Source of the DNA: an uncultured Bacteroidota bacterium
GTDB taxonomy: Bacteria > Bacteroidota > Bacteroidia > Chitinophagales > Chitinophagaceae
NCBI GenBank assembly: GCA_946480675.1
Contig: CAMLKS010000039.1
Span: 1-11,931, forward strand
Reading direction: 5' to 3'
Length of the DNA: 11,931 bases
The notes below the pieces were generated by a model. That model searched no databases and had not been told where the DNA came from. It saw nothing but the letters and a program-made list of their open reading frames with translations. Position numbers and translations under genes: made by a program. Numbering within the stretch: position 1 is the stretch's first letter; each line of letters opens with the position of its first letter. Below, one piece after another: positions 1-6,560 of the stretch.

Positions 1-445
1 GCTGCTGCCCTGCTTCAACCTGGGGCCGATGATAGTGGATGAAATGGCGGATATCGCAAAGAAAATAGCACTGAAACTGAATGTGCGCGGCCTTATCAAC
101 ATACAGTTTGCCATAAAAGATGGTAAAGTATATGTGATAGAAGCCAACCCGCGCGCCAGCCGTACTACCCCATTCATAGCCAAAGCTTACGGTATACCTT
201 ACCTGAACATTGCTACCAAAGTGATGCTGGGCGAAGTGAAACTGAAAGACCTGAAGCTGGAAAAGAAATTGGACGGTTTTGCAGTGAAAGAGCCAATATT
301 CAGCTTCAACAAATTCCCGAATGTAAATAAGGAGCTGGGCCCTGAAATGAAAAGCACCGGCGAAGCCATCCGCTTTATAAAAGATCTGCGTGACCCATGG
401 TTCCGGCAGTTGTATAAAGAGCGCAGCATGCACCTGAGTAAATAA
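1..445 (+). CDS. carB: Carbamoyl-phosphate synthase large subunit, C-terminal part (5' end outside window)
   Basis: CarB makes carbamoyl phosphate from ammonia (from glutamine via CarA), bicarbonate and two ATP, feeding pyrimidine and arginine synthesis in the cytoplasm. The frame is open from base 2, so only the last ~147 residues are seen. They match the end of the second ATP-grasp unit: a VRGLINIQFA strand, the metal/ATP-binding EANPRASRT motif, PFIAKA, and FNKFP...GPEMKSTGE. After STGE only about 23 residues remain, ending HLSK. E. coli CarB carries a further ~130-residue MGS-like allosteric domain here (UMP/ornithine control), which is absent. From memory, short CarB proteins of roughly 940-950 residues ending in a similar YLSK tail are common in Bacteroidota, so this looks like a clade trait and not a truncation. 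The stop is a clean TAA. The identification is secure. Confidence 0.95.
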   Translation, partial: LLPCFNLGPMIVDEMADIAKKIALKLNVRGLINIQFAIKDGKVYVIEANPRASRTTPFIAKAYGIPYLNIATKVMLGEVKLKDLKLEKKLDGFAVKEPIFSFNKFPNVNKELGPEMKSTGEAIRFIKDLRDPWFRQLYKERSMHLSK

Positions 446-486
446 CCGAAAGGTTGTTTATTTTGCGGTATTGCTAAACCGAAGAC

Positions 487-1755
487 ATGATAAAGCCTAT
501 ACTTGTAACCGCCCTGTTTATCCTTTCATGTTTTTGTGTAGTAAACGGCCGTGAATACCTGGGCACCGATGGCAATCCCATCATTTTACTCTTATCGCTA
601 CTGGCAATGGCGGGCTGGTATCTATATATACTGCGCCGCGAAGGTGCCACACAACCTTTATTACCTGCAAGGTTACCTGCTGCTATAACAGGTGCATTGG
701 TGGGTATGGCAGGGATAGGTATTACGGTCCCCTCTTTCGACAGGCTGTTTGAGCAGTATAATAATCCCGGTGCGCTATCTGATGTCATCACCCAACTGGA
801 TGTACTGTATACCCGCTATACATCGGGTGTGTTCCCTTATTATCCGCTGGAACAATATAGCTGGCACCCGTACCCGGTATACATGCCGCTCAACTGGCTG
901 CCACTGGCCCTTTCCCATTTGTTGAAGGTAGATAACCGCTGGGTGGGCATCCTGCTGATGCTGCTGACCAACGGGCTATGGGGTGCTTTTGTATGGCGCC
1001 ATGCGGTAAACATAGCTATAAAAATAATAGCCGTACTGCTGCCTGTTGTGATGCTCCTGTTTTATACCAATTGGGCCGGCATGGATATATCCGTATCGCT
1101 GGAAACGATGATAGCGGCTTATTATATGGTATTGGCCATAGGGCTTGCCAGCAAAAATATATACCTGATAACAGCAGGGCTTATCCTATGCCTGCTCTCC
1201 AGATATACCATGATATTCTGGCTACCATTGTTTGCCATTATTTACTGGCAAAACATACCCCGCAAGGCCAATATAGGCATGTGGGCTGCTGTAGCGCTGG
1301 CCTTCCTGGTATTTTACATACTACCTTTTTATATAAAAGACCCTTCTATACTGAAAGACGGTGTGGCTTATCACAACCATTGCGCCATAGAAGAGTGGAA
1401 GGGCTATGGGGAAGAAAGAATATCGTACACTTTTGTACCCAGCATCTATTTTGCATCGCAGTTCAGGAACTGGCTGCCAGGGGCGGTGGAACAGCAGATA
1501 TTTACAATGCGTGCCATACAGGCATCGTTAATGATATTACTGAACATAGCCGGCCTACTTTATTACCGTAAAAACAAAGGAAGCATAGACTATGCTAAAT
1601 TCTGCTTAGTGATGCTGTTCCTGTTCCTCATTTTCTTCTATATGTTCTCGCCATTATTGTATAAATATTACCACATCGTTACATTATCTATGGCAGCAAT
1701 CATAGGTGGCATGATACTGCTTTCCGGGAAGGGGCGTGTGGGGCATTCAAAATAG
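487..1755 (+). CDS. Polytopic inner-membrane protein, GT-C glycosyltransferase-like (GT87/DUF2029-like)
   Basis: A 422-residue integral membrane protein with about eleven hydrophobic segments, at roughly 4-20, 32-49, 64-82, 152-171, 175-194, 208-223, 226-254, 262-283, 343-359, 371-390 and 396-413. The first large non-membrane loop (83-150) has acidic residues D99 and D105, then an aromatic stretch with G114, P117-Y118-Y119-P120 and HPYPVYMP (127-134). This layout (acidic residue, Gly-x-x-Pro-Tyr, then Tyr-Pro-x-x-Pro in the first periplasmic loop) resembles GT-C-fold enzymes that move sugars from polyprenyl phosphates onto acceptors outside the membrane. That function is inferred; no single diagnostic signature is visible and the substrate is unknown. 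The start ATG lies 41 nt after carB and has no Shine-Dalgarno. The next gene follows after 3 nt, so the two are probably cotranscribed. A hypothetical membrane protein is the cautious label. Confidence 0.75.
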   Translation: MIKPILVTALFILSCFCVVNGREYLGTDGNPIILLLSLLAMAGWYLYILRREGATQPLLPARLPAAITGALVGMAGIGITVPSFDRLFEQYNNPGALSDVITQLDVLYTRYTSGVFPYYPLEQYSWHPYPVYMPLNWLPLALSHLLKVDNRWVGILLMLLTNGLWGAFVWRHAVNIAIKIIAVLLPVVMLLFYTNWAGMDISVSLETMIAAYYMVLAIGLASKNIYLITAGLILCLLSRYTMIFWLPLFAIIYWQNIPRKANIGMWAAVALAFLVFYILPFYIKDPSILKDGVAYHNHCAIEEWKGYGEERISYTFVPSIYFASQFRNWLPGAVEQQIFTMRAIQASLMILLNIAGLLYYRKNKGSIDYAKFCLVMLFLFLIFFYMFSPLLYKYYHIVTLSMAAIIGGMILLSGKGRVGHSK

Positions 1756-1758
1756 TAC

Positions 1759-2199
1759 ATGAACTGGAAACTGAAAACTTTTGACGAGCTGACCAACCAC
1801 GAGCTGTATGCATTGCTAAAACTGCGCAGCCTGGTATTTGTGGTAGAACAGAACTGCGTGTTTCAGGATATGGACGATAAAGACCAGCAAAGCCTGCACC
1901 TGCTGGGTTTTGAAGATGGTATACTGGCTGCCTATAGCAGACTACTACCGGCAGGCTTATCCTATACCGAAGCCTCGATAGGCCGTGTAGTGACAGACCC
2001 TGCCTTTCGCAGGAAAGGAGCAGGTAAAGAACTAATGCAGGCATCGATAGACAAACTGGAAGAAGCATTGGGCAAACAACCTATACGCATTGGCGCACAA
2101 CTGTATTTAGAAGCTTTTTATACTTCCTTTGGTTTCCATACAAATAGTGAGGTATATATAGAAGACGGAATACCACACATTGAAATGTTACGATTGTAA
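1759..2199 (+). CDS. elaA: GNAT family N-acetyltransferase, ElaA type
   Basis: A 146-residue GNAT-fold protein, predicted to transfer an acetyl group from acetyl-CoA to an amine; the natural substrate of ElaA proteins is not settled. It lines up along its length with E. coli ElaA: LYALLKLRSLVFVVEQNC near the N terminus, a D-x-D motif (DMDD) before HLLGF, the acetyl-CoA pyrophosphate-binding loop IGRVVTDPAFRRKGAGKEL (R/Q-x-x-G-x-G/A type), IGAQLYLEAFYTSFGF, and the hallmark tail EVYIEDGIPHIEM. The length is normal for the family. It starts 3 nt after the stop of the membrane protein, so it relies on the upstream transcript. No Shine-Dalgarno is visible. It is followed by 69 nt that hold the promoter of the next gene, so it probably ends its operon, though no clear terminator hairpin is present. 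The family call is strong; the biological role is open. Confidence 0.9.
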   Translation: MNWKLKTFDELTNHELYALLKLRSLVFVVEQNCVFQDMDDKDQQSLHLLGFEDGILAAYSRLLPAGLSYTEASIGRVVTDPAFRRKGAGKELMQASIDKLEEALGKQPIRIGAQLYLEAFYTSFGFHTNSEVYIEDGIPHIEMLRL

Positions 2200-2214
2200 A
2201 TATGCCCGTAAATC

Positions 2215-2247
2215 TTTGATTATCAATAACCATCACCTATACCTTTG
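2215..2247 (+). promoter_or_regulatory. Bacteroidota-type promoter (-33 TTTG, -7 TACCTTTG) for the TonB receptor
   Basis: TTTG at 2215-2218 and TACCTTTG at 2240-2247 are separated by 21 nt, matching the primary sigma-factor consensus of Bacteroidota (TTTG, about 19-21 nt, TAnnTTTG). Transcription would start near 2254, giving a leader of only about 15 nt before the ATG at 2269. That leaves no room for a riboswitch such as the cobalamin element often found before btuB-like genes. Confidence 0.75.
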
Positions 2248-2268
2248 CGGCGCTTCAAAAATAAGCGT

Positions 2269-4134
2269 ATGAAAAAACAATGGTTATTTGGTGCAGGTAT
2301 GATGCTGGTGAGCATACATGCCATAGCACAACAAGGCAACCCGATGGATTCCATCATCATCCGCGAGAACCGGATACAGGCACCCTACGGACGCCAGAAC
2401 AGGAACATACAGGTGCTGGACAGCAAACAGATTGCAGCACTGCCTGTAAAATCGACCAATGAATTACTATCGTATGTGGCAGGTGTGGACCTGCGCCAGC
2501 GTGGGCCCAACGGCACGCAGGCCGACATCAGTATTGACGGCAGCACCTTTGACCAGGTACTGATTCTGGTGAACGGTGTAAAAATGAGCGACCCTCAAAC
2601 CGGGCACCACACCCTGAACCTGCCCATACCACTCACGAGCATCGACCAAATAGAAGTGCTACGCGGGCCCGCAGCCATGGTATATGGCGTAAATGCACTG
2701 ACAGGCGCGGTGAACATTGTGACCCGTATACCGGAGCAAAACACCGTGAGCGCACAGGTATATGCCGGCAGCAGCTTTAAAACAGACACCGCAACAGGCG
2801 ACAGCTACTATGGCTGGGGGGCGCAGGCTACGGCCAGCATAGCAAGCAAAAGCCAGGGGCATATGCTATCTGTAAGTCATGACGAAGGAACGGGTTACCG
2901 CTACAATACTGCCTACAATGCCTACCGCCTGTATTACCAGAACCAGATAAAGCTGAACGATAAGAACAAGCTGGAGGCGATGGGCGGCTACATCCGCAAC
3001 GACTTTGGTGCGAATGGGTACTATAGCGCGCCTGCCGATGCCAATTCGACCGAGAAAGTAGAAACGGCGCTGGGCAGCATTGCCTACACCTTTACCCCGA
3101 ACGATAAAGTGATGATACGCCCGCGGGTAAGCTATCGTTATAACAACGATGACTACATCTTTATAAAGCAGAAGCCCGAAGTGTATCATAACCTGCACGA
3201 AACCTATGTGATGACGGGCGAGGTACAAAGCACCATAAAAGTGGGCAAAGGCATTATAGGTGCGGGGGTGGAATATCGCAATGACCGCATCAACAGCTAC
3301 AGGCTGGGTGCCCGCGACCGTAGCAACCTGGGCGTATATGCAGAATACAAGCACTACTTTAACGACAAGCTAAATGCCGGTGCAGGTGTATATGGCAACT
3401 ACAATACCGATTACGACTTTCAGCTATTTCCCGGTGTGGATGTGGGCTACCGCTTTATGCCGAAATGGAAAGCCTTTGCCAATGCTACCATGGGCCAGCG
3501 CCTGCCTACCTATACCGACCTGTATTATATAGGCCCTACCAACGTGGGTAATGCCGCCCTGAAACCGGAGCATGCGAAGTATGCAGAAGGTGGGGTGCAA
3601 TATAATACCCGCTACCTGTGGGCACAGGCCAGCTATTTCTACCGCAATACTGCTGATTTTATAGACTGGGTGCGCGCCACCAATGCATTGCCCTGGCAGC
3701 CGCAAAACTACCAGCAGGTAAATGTGCAGGGCGCTACGCTGACCGCTACTTATAAACTGAGTGAGCATATAGGTATGAGCGATGCACACAACATAGTGCT
3801 GAATGCCAACTATACCTACCTGGACCCTGAAAAAAACACACCGGCCAACGATATATCGAAATATGCTATTGAGGCACTACGCCACCAGGCTACGGCATCG
3901 GTACGCACTACATGGTGGGGCAAGCTGCAGGTGAATGCCAATATGCGCTACCTGTACCGCATCAATGCCAACGACTATACCCTGCTGGATGCACGCGTAG
4001 GCTATACCTGGAAGCAGTGGAATGTATATGCCGATGTGAACAATATACTGGATACCCAATATAAAGAAATAGGCACGGTGCCCATGCCGGGCAGATGGTA
4101 CACGCTGGGTGTGCGGTTTAATACTACGTGGTAA
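2269..4134 (+). CDS. TonB-dependent outer-membrane receptor (BtuB/CirA-like plug and barrel)
   Basis: A 621-residue outer-membrane active-transport receptor that takes up a scarce ligand using TonB/ExbBD energy. Residues 1-20 form a signal peptide with an A-I-A cleavage site. A TonB-box-like stretch (DSIIIRENR, 27-35) follows. The plug domain spans about 40-152, with VLDSKQIAALP, ELLSYVAGVDLRQRG, ISIDGSTFDQVLILVNGV, the DPQTGHH motif and IEVLRGPAAMVYG...GAVNIVT. The rest is a beta-barrel rich in alternating aromatic residues, ending PMPGRWYTLGVRFNTTW with a terminal aromatic residue. It lacks the N-terminal carboxypeptidase-like domain of SusC proteins, and no SusD partner is adjacent. An in-frame TTG at 2245 would extend it, but that codon lies inside the -7 promoter element, so ATG 2269 is the start. 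The ligand cannot be told from sequence: BtuB similarity suggests cobalamin, but no riboswitch precedes it; siderophore or metal are alternatives. Confidence 0.9.
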   Translation: MKKQWLFGAGMMLVSIHAIAQQGNPMDSIIIRENRIQAPYGRQNRNIQVLDSKQIAALPVKSTNELLSYVAGVDLRQRGPNGTQADISIDGSTFDQVLILVNGVKMSDPQTGHHTLNLPIPLTSIDQIEVLRGPAAMVYGVNALTGAVNIVTRIPEQNTVSAQVYAGSSFKTDTATGDSYYGWGAQATASIASKSQGHMLSVSHDEGTGYRYNTAYNAYRLYYQNQIKLNDKNKLEAMGGYIRNDFGANGYYSAPADANSTEKVETALGSIAYTFTPNDKVMIRPRVSYRYNNDDYIFIKQKPEVYHNLHETYVMTGEVQSTIKVGKGIIGAGVEYRNDRINSYRLGARDRSNLGVYAEYKHYFNDKLNAGAGVYGNYNTDYDFQLFPGVDVGYRFMPKWKAFANATMGQRLPTYTDLYYIGPTNVGNAALKPEHAKYAEGGVQYNTRYLWAQASYFYRNTADFIDWVRATNALPWQPQNYQQVNVQGATLTATYKLSEHIGMSDAHNIVLNANYTYLDPEKNTPANDISKYAIEALRHQATASVRTTWWGKLQVNANMRYLYRINANDYTLLDARVGYTWKQWNVYADVNNILDTQYKEIGTVPMPGRWYTLGVRFNTTW

Positions 4135-4137
4135 AAG

Positions 4138-4168
4138 CCCCACCTGGCCTCCCCCAAGGGGAGGTGGG
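4138..4168. repeat. GC-rich hairpin, possible dispersed intergenic repeat
   Basis: Just after the receptor stop, CCTCCCC (4148-4154) pairs with GGGGAGG (4158-4164) around a 3-nt loop. Flanking CCCACCT (4139-4145) can instead pair with AGGTGGG (4162-4168). There is no T-run afterwards, so it is not a standard intrinsic terminator, although it could slow RNA decay or polymerase. Short C-rich/G-rich intergenic palindromes of this style recur in many Bacteroidota genomes (from memory); whether this one is multicopy cannot be seen here. Confidence 0.5.
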
Positions 4169-4203
4169 TATGTGTATATAAATAATCGGGTGTGATTAAT
4201 GCC

Positions 4204-4211
4204 TACATTTG
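4204..4211 (+). promoter_or_regulatory. Bacteroidota -7 element (TACATTTG) before the YHS lipoprotein
   Basis: A perfect TAnnTTTG lies 18 nt before the ATG at 4230. No TTG is found 17-23 nt further upstream, so the -33 element is weak or missing. It suggests the lipoprotein has its own promoter, separate from the TonB receptor. Confidence 0.55.
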
Positions 4212-4229
4212 TAAAAATTCAACCGGGAT

Positions 4230-4526
4230 ATGAAATATATAACCTTAGCAGCACTGGCAGCCATGGTAGCTTTCACTGCCTGCAACAACAGCAGCAACAC
4301 AGAAGAAAGTGCCGCTACTGAAACACAACAACCTGCGGAAGCAGCACCTGTGGAAGCAGCCGCAACACCTAAAGGGCCGATAGACCCGGTGTGCGAAATG
4401 GAAAAAGAAGACACCTGGACCGAATACACGGTGAATGGTACGGACACTGTATGGTTTTGCAGTGAAACCTGCAAAACGGCCTATACCGGCAACCCGCAGA
4501 AATACCAGAACAAAGTAAAAGGATAA
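4230..4526 (+). CDS. YHS-domain lipoprotein
   Basis: A 98-residue secreted lipoprotein. The N terminus has a short hydrophobic signal ending AFTAC, with Cys18 as the lipidated residue. Residues 19-50 are a flexible Asn/Ser/Thr then Ala/Glu/Pro-rich linker. Residues 51-96 are a YHS domain: DPVCEM (Cys55), WTEYTVNGTDTVWFCSETC (Cys77, Cys81), and the closing NPQKYQNK. YHS domains occur in copper and other heavy-metal ATPases and in small metal-handling proteins, where the cysteines are thought to bind metal; the specific metal here is unknown. The Gly usual after DPVC is Glu. The protein probably sits on the periplasmic face of a membrane. A tiny membrane peptide is encoded 3 nt downstream and both end at one terminator. 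The TonB receptor upstream is a possible partner, but it is separated by a hairpin and an independent promoter. Confidence 0.88.
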   Translation: MKYITLAALAAMVAFTACNNSSNTEESAATETQQPAEAAPVEAAATPKGPIDPVCEMEKEDTWTEYTVNGTDTVWFCSETCKTAYTGNPQKYQNKVKG

Positions 4527-4529
4527 GCC

Positions 4530-4628
4530 ATGCTGAAGTATTTCATTTTAGTGAACGTAGCAGCCATAGGCACACTCATCTGGACATCCATCGACATGTT
4601 CCGGAACATGAGAAGGATAACAAGGTAA
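4530..4628 (+). CDS. Putative 32-residue single-pass membrane peptide
   Basis: A small reading frame with an ATG start, 32 codons and a TAA stop, beginning 3 nt after the stop of the YHS lipoprotein. The product has one hydrophobic segment (about residues 4-18, YFILVNVAAIGTLIW), then a short tail with TSIDMF and a basic end RNMRRITR. By the positive-inside rule it would be N-out/C-in. A strong intrinsic terminator starts 17 nt after the stop, so the peptide falls inside the YHS transcript. The close spacing, hydrophobic-then-basic pattern and position before the terminator support real coding. The short length and absence of a known family keep confidence moderate. It could anchor or regulate a membrane metal-handling complex, but that is speculation. 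Confidence 0.55.
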   Translation: MLKYFILVNVAAIGTLIWTSIDMFRNMRRITR

Positions 4629-4644
4629 TAGACCGTATAATAAC

Positions 4645-4674
4645 AGGGGGGCTGTAATAGCCCCCTTATTTTTT
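4645..4674 (+). terminator. Intrinsic terminator of the YHS/small-peptide unit
   Basis: GGGGGCT (4647-4653) pairs with AGCCCCC (4659-4665) around a 5-nt loop, extendable by a G-U and an A-U pair, followed by TTATTTTTT. This is a classic rho-independent terminator and marks the 3' end of the transcript carrying the YHS lipoprotein and the 32-residue peptide. Confidence 0.85.
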
Positions 4675-4702
4675 GTGCTATCGGTGGCACAGTCATTTCC
4701 AT

Positions 4703-4710
4703 TACCTTTG
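4703..4710 (+). promoter_or_regulatory. Bacteroidota -7 element (TACCTTTG) before the thioesterase
   Basis: A perfect TAnnTTTG sits 20 nt before the ATG at 4731 and downstream of a terminator. The nearest TTTG (4672-4675) is 27 nt upstream, too far for a normal -33 element and inside the terminator T-run. Transcription of the thioesterase-M16 pair probably begins near 4717. Confidence 0.55.
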
Positions 4711-4730
4711 ATGCCGTTTAAAACAAATAC

Positions 4731-5246
4731 ATGATCAAGAAAAGTCCGAAGGATACTTATAATATAATGTCGGAACTGGTGCTGCCCAATGATACCAACA
4801 CACTGGGCAACCTGATGGGTGGCCGCCTGATGCACTGGATGGATATAGCCGCCGCCATAGCTGCACAAAAACATTGCAACTGCCCGGTAGTAACCGCATC
4901 GGTAGACAATGTATCCTTCAACAACCCCATAAAGCTGGGCAATGTGCTGACCATAGAAGCCAAGCTGACCCGCTCTTTCAATACATCGATGGAAGTGTAC
5001 CTGAAAGTATGGGGCGAAGACCTGTGGGCACAATATAAATACCTGACCAATGAGGCCTACCTGACCTTTGTAGCGCTGGACCCGCATGGCAAACCGCGCA
5101 AAGTGCCCGAACTGGTACCCGAAACGGAAGAAGAGATAAAAATGTATGAAGGGGCATTGCGCCGCAGGCAGATACGCCTGATACTGGGCGGCAAAATGAA
5201 ACCCGAAGAAGCAGGTGAACTGCGTGCATTGTTCATTAAAGATTAA
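4731..5246 (+). CDS. Acyl-CoA thioesterase (hot-dog fold, YciA/ACOT7-like)
   Basis: A 171-residue cytoplasmic hot-dog-fold enzyme that hydrolyses acyl-CoA to free fatty acid and CoA. The family signature is clear: LPNDTNTLGNLMGGRLMHWMD (residues 18-38), with the conserved N23 in the D-x-N-x-x-G loop and the acidic D38 at the end of the helix that cradles CoA. Next come PVVTASVDNVSFNNPIKLGN and YLTNEAYLTFVALD, core strands of the fold. The C-terminal tail (about 140-171) is charged and helical, making the protein slightly longer than the smallest family members. Chain-length preference cannot be read from sequence. The gene has its own -7 element and lies 9 nt before the M16-like gene, with which it is probably cotranscribed. 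Confidence 0.92.
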   Translation: MIKKSPKDTYNIMSELVLPNDTNTLGNLMGGRLMHWMDIAAAIAAQKHCNCPVVTASVDNVSFNNPIKLGNVLTIEAKLTRSFNTSMEVYLKVWGEDLWAQYKYLTNEAYLTFVALDPHGKPRKVPELVPETEEEIKMYEGALRRRQIRLILGGKMKPEEAGELRALFIKD

Positions 5247-5255
5247 AAAGAAGAT

Positions 5256-6542
5256 ATGATGATGACAGATAGGAAAACACCGCCGGCTATAAAAGATGCC
5301 GTATCGTTTGATTATATATTACCTGCCATACACGAACAGCAACTAAGCAATGGCATACCCTTATACTGGCTGAATGCCGGTGTGCAGGATGTGGTGGAAA
5401 TAAGCTGGGTGTTCCCGGCGGGGCTGTGGCAGGAGCCGAAGCAGGGCGTATCGCAGGCTACGGCAGGATTGCTGAAGAACGGCACATCGAAACGTACGGC
5501 ACATGAGATACATGAAGCATTGGAGTTTTACGGTGCCAGCCTGAAGGTGGGGCCGGGTAACGACTTTAGTACGCTGACCCTGCACACACTGACCAAGCAC
5601 CTGGAGCAACTGCTGCCGATAGTGCATGAGATACTGACGGATGCCATCTTTCCGCAACAGGAGCTGGATATACACCGGCAGAATGCCATACAGCGCCTGA
5701 TGGTGAACCTGCGCCAGTGCGATTTTGTAGCCAACCAGCAGATAGACGCGGCCTTGTTTGGCCCCGAACATCCATATGGGCGCTATACCCAAAAGGAAAA
5801 GATAGAAGCCATTACCCGTGAAGACCTGCTGGACTTTTACAAGAAGCAGTATGACCTGGCGGGTGTAAAGATATTTATGGGCGGTAAAGTAGGCGCCAAA
5901 GAAGTGGGCCTGCTGGAAACAATCTTCGGCAAGGACAAATTGGTACATACCGCGTCTGTGCAGACCGTGTTTGCTTTGGAACCTGCTACCGAAAAGAAAC
6001 TGCACATCATAAATGACCCGAACGGCGTGCAGGGCGCTATACGCATAGGCCGCCTGTTTCCCAACCGCCACCACGAAGACTTTATACCGATGGTGGTGCT
6101 GAACACCTTGTTTGGCGGCTATTTCGGGTCGAGGCTGATGAGCAATATACGTGAAGAGAAAGGTTATACTTATGGCATCTACAGTTCGCTATCGTCTTAC
6201 CTGAATGGGGGCGAAATGAGCATACATACCGAAGTAGGCCGCGATGTGGTGGAACCTGCCATCAAAGAAATATACTACGAGATGGAGCAACTGTGCAATG
6301 AGCCTGCCGATGAAGAAGAATTGCTGCTGGTAAAGAACTACCTGCTGGGCAACCTGCTGGGTGACCTCGACGGCCCCTTCTCTATACTGCAACGCTGGCG
6401 TACGCTGATACTGAACGGTATGACCATCGAGCATTTTAACCGTAACATCCGCATCTACAAAACGATAACGGCGAAAGAACTGCAAACACTGGCACAACGC
6501 TATTATACGCTGCCCGATTTCCACGAGATCGTAGTGATATAA
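5256..6542 (+). CDS. M16B peptidase-family protein lacking the HxxEH zinc motif (R/Y-type partner subunit)
   Basis: A 428-residue protein with both halves of an M16 (insulinase/processing-peptidase) fold. At the place where active members carry HxxEH (GxxHxxEHxxFKGT), this one reads GVSQATAGLLKNGT (64-77): both His and the Glu are replaced by Gln67, Gly71 and Ala70. No HxxEH or inverted HxxEH occurs elsewhere. The C-terminal half keeps the substrate-binding segment FGGYFGSRLMSNIRE-x-x-GYTY, including R299 and Y306 with the R-x6-Y spacing of M16 enzymes. In heterodimeric M16B proteases one subunit supplies zinc and the other the R/Y pair, so this is probably the non-catalytic partner. No active partner gene is adjacent. 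No signal peptide is seen, so it should be cytoplasmic. Three ATG codons are tandem at the start (5256, 5259, 5262) behind an A-rich AAAAAGAAG; the first is used here but the choice is uncertain. Confidence 0.9.
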   Translation: MMMTDRKTPPAIKDAVSFDYILPAIHEQQLSNGIPLYWLNAGVQDVVEISWVFPAGLWQEPKQGVSQATAGLLKNGTSKRTAHEIHEALEFYGASLKVGPGNDFSTLTLHTLTKHLEQLLPIVHEILTDAIFPQQELDIHRQNAIQRLMVNLRQCDFVANQQIDAALFGPEHPYGRYTQKEKIEAITREDLLDFYKKQYDLAGVKIFMGGKVGAKEVGLLETIFGKDKLVHTASVQTVFALEPATEKKLHIINDPNGVQGAIRIGRLFPNRHHEDFIPMVVLNTLFGGYFGSRLMSNIREEKGYTYGIYSSLSSYLNGGEMSIHTEVGRDVVEPAIKEIYYEMEQLCNEPADEEELLLVKNYLLGNLLGDLDGPFSILQRWRTLILNGMTIEHFNRNIRIYKTITAKELQTLAQRYYTLPDFHEIVVI

Positions 6543-6560
6543 GAAGCACAACGTTTAAAT

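Noticed and set aside
444..464. Small AACC-GAAA-GGTT hairpin followed by T-rich DNA after carB, with a near-consensus -7 element (TTATTTTG, 458-465)
   Set aside because: The stem is only 4 bp and the box misses one consensus base with no -33 partner, so neither terminator nor promoter can be supported.
978..1571. 197-codon plus-strand frame within the membrane-protein gene
   Set aside because: Same strand, different frame; rich in Cys/His/Arg with no hydrophobic pattern, whereas the main frame gives a coherent polytopic membrane protein.
2200..2268. Cobalamin riboswitch before the BtuB-like receptor
   Set aside because: The whole spacer is 69 nt and is filled by the promoter; a cobalamin aptamer needs a far longer leader.
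2866..3354. 162-codon minus-strand frame within the TonB receptor
   Set aside because: Antisense shadow of barrel-coding sequence; the plus-strand frame is a clear receptor and no promoter or start context supports the antisense one.
5361..6074. 237-codon open frame on the minus strand inside the M16-like gene
   Set aside because: It lies entirely antisense to a well-supported M16-family gene, has no family signature, and its composition (Gln/Val/Tyr-rich) is what the reverse frame of such codons gives.
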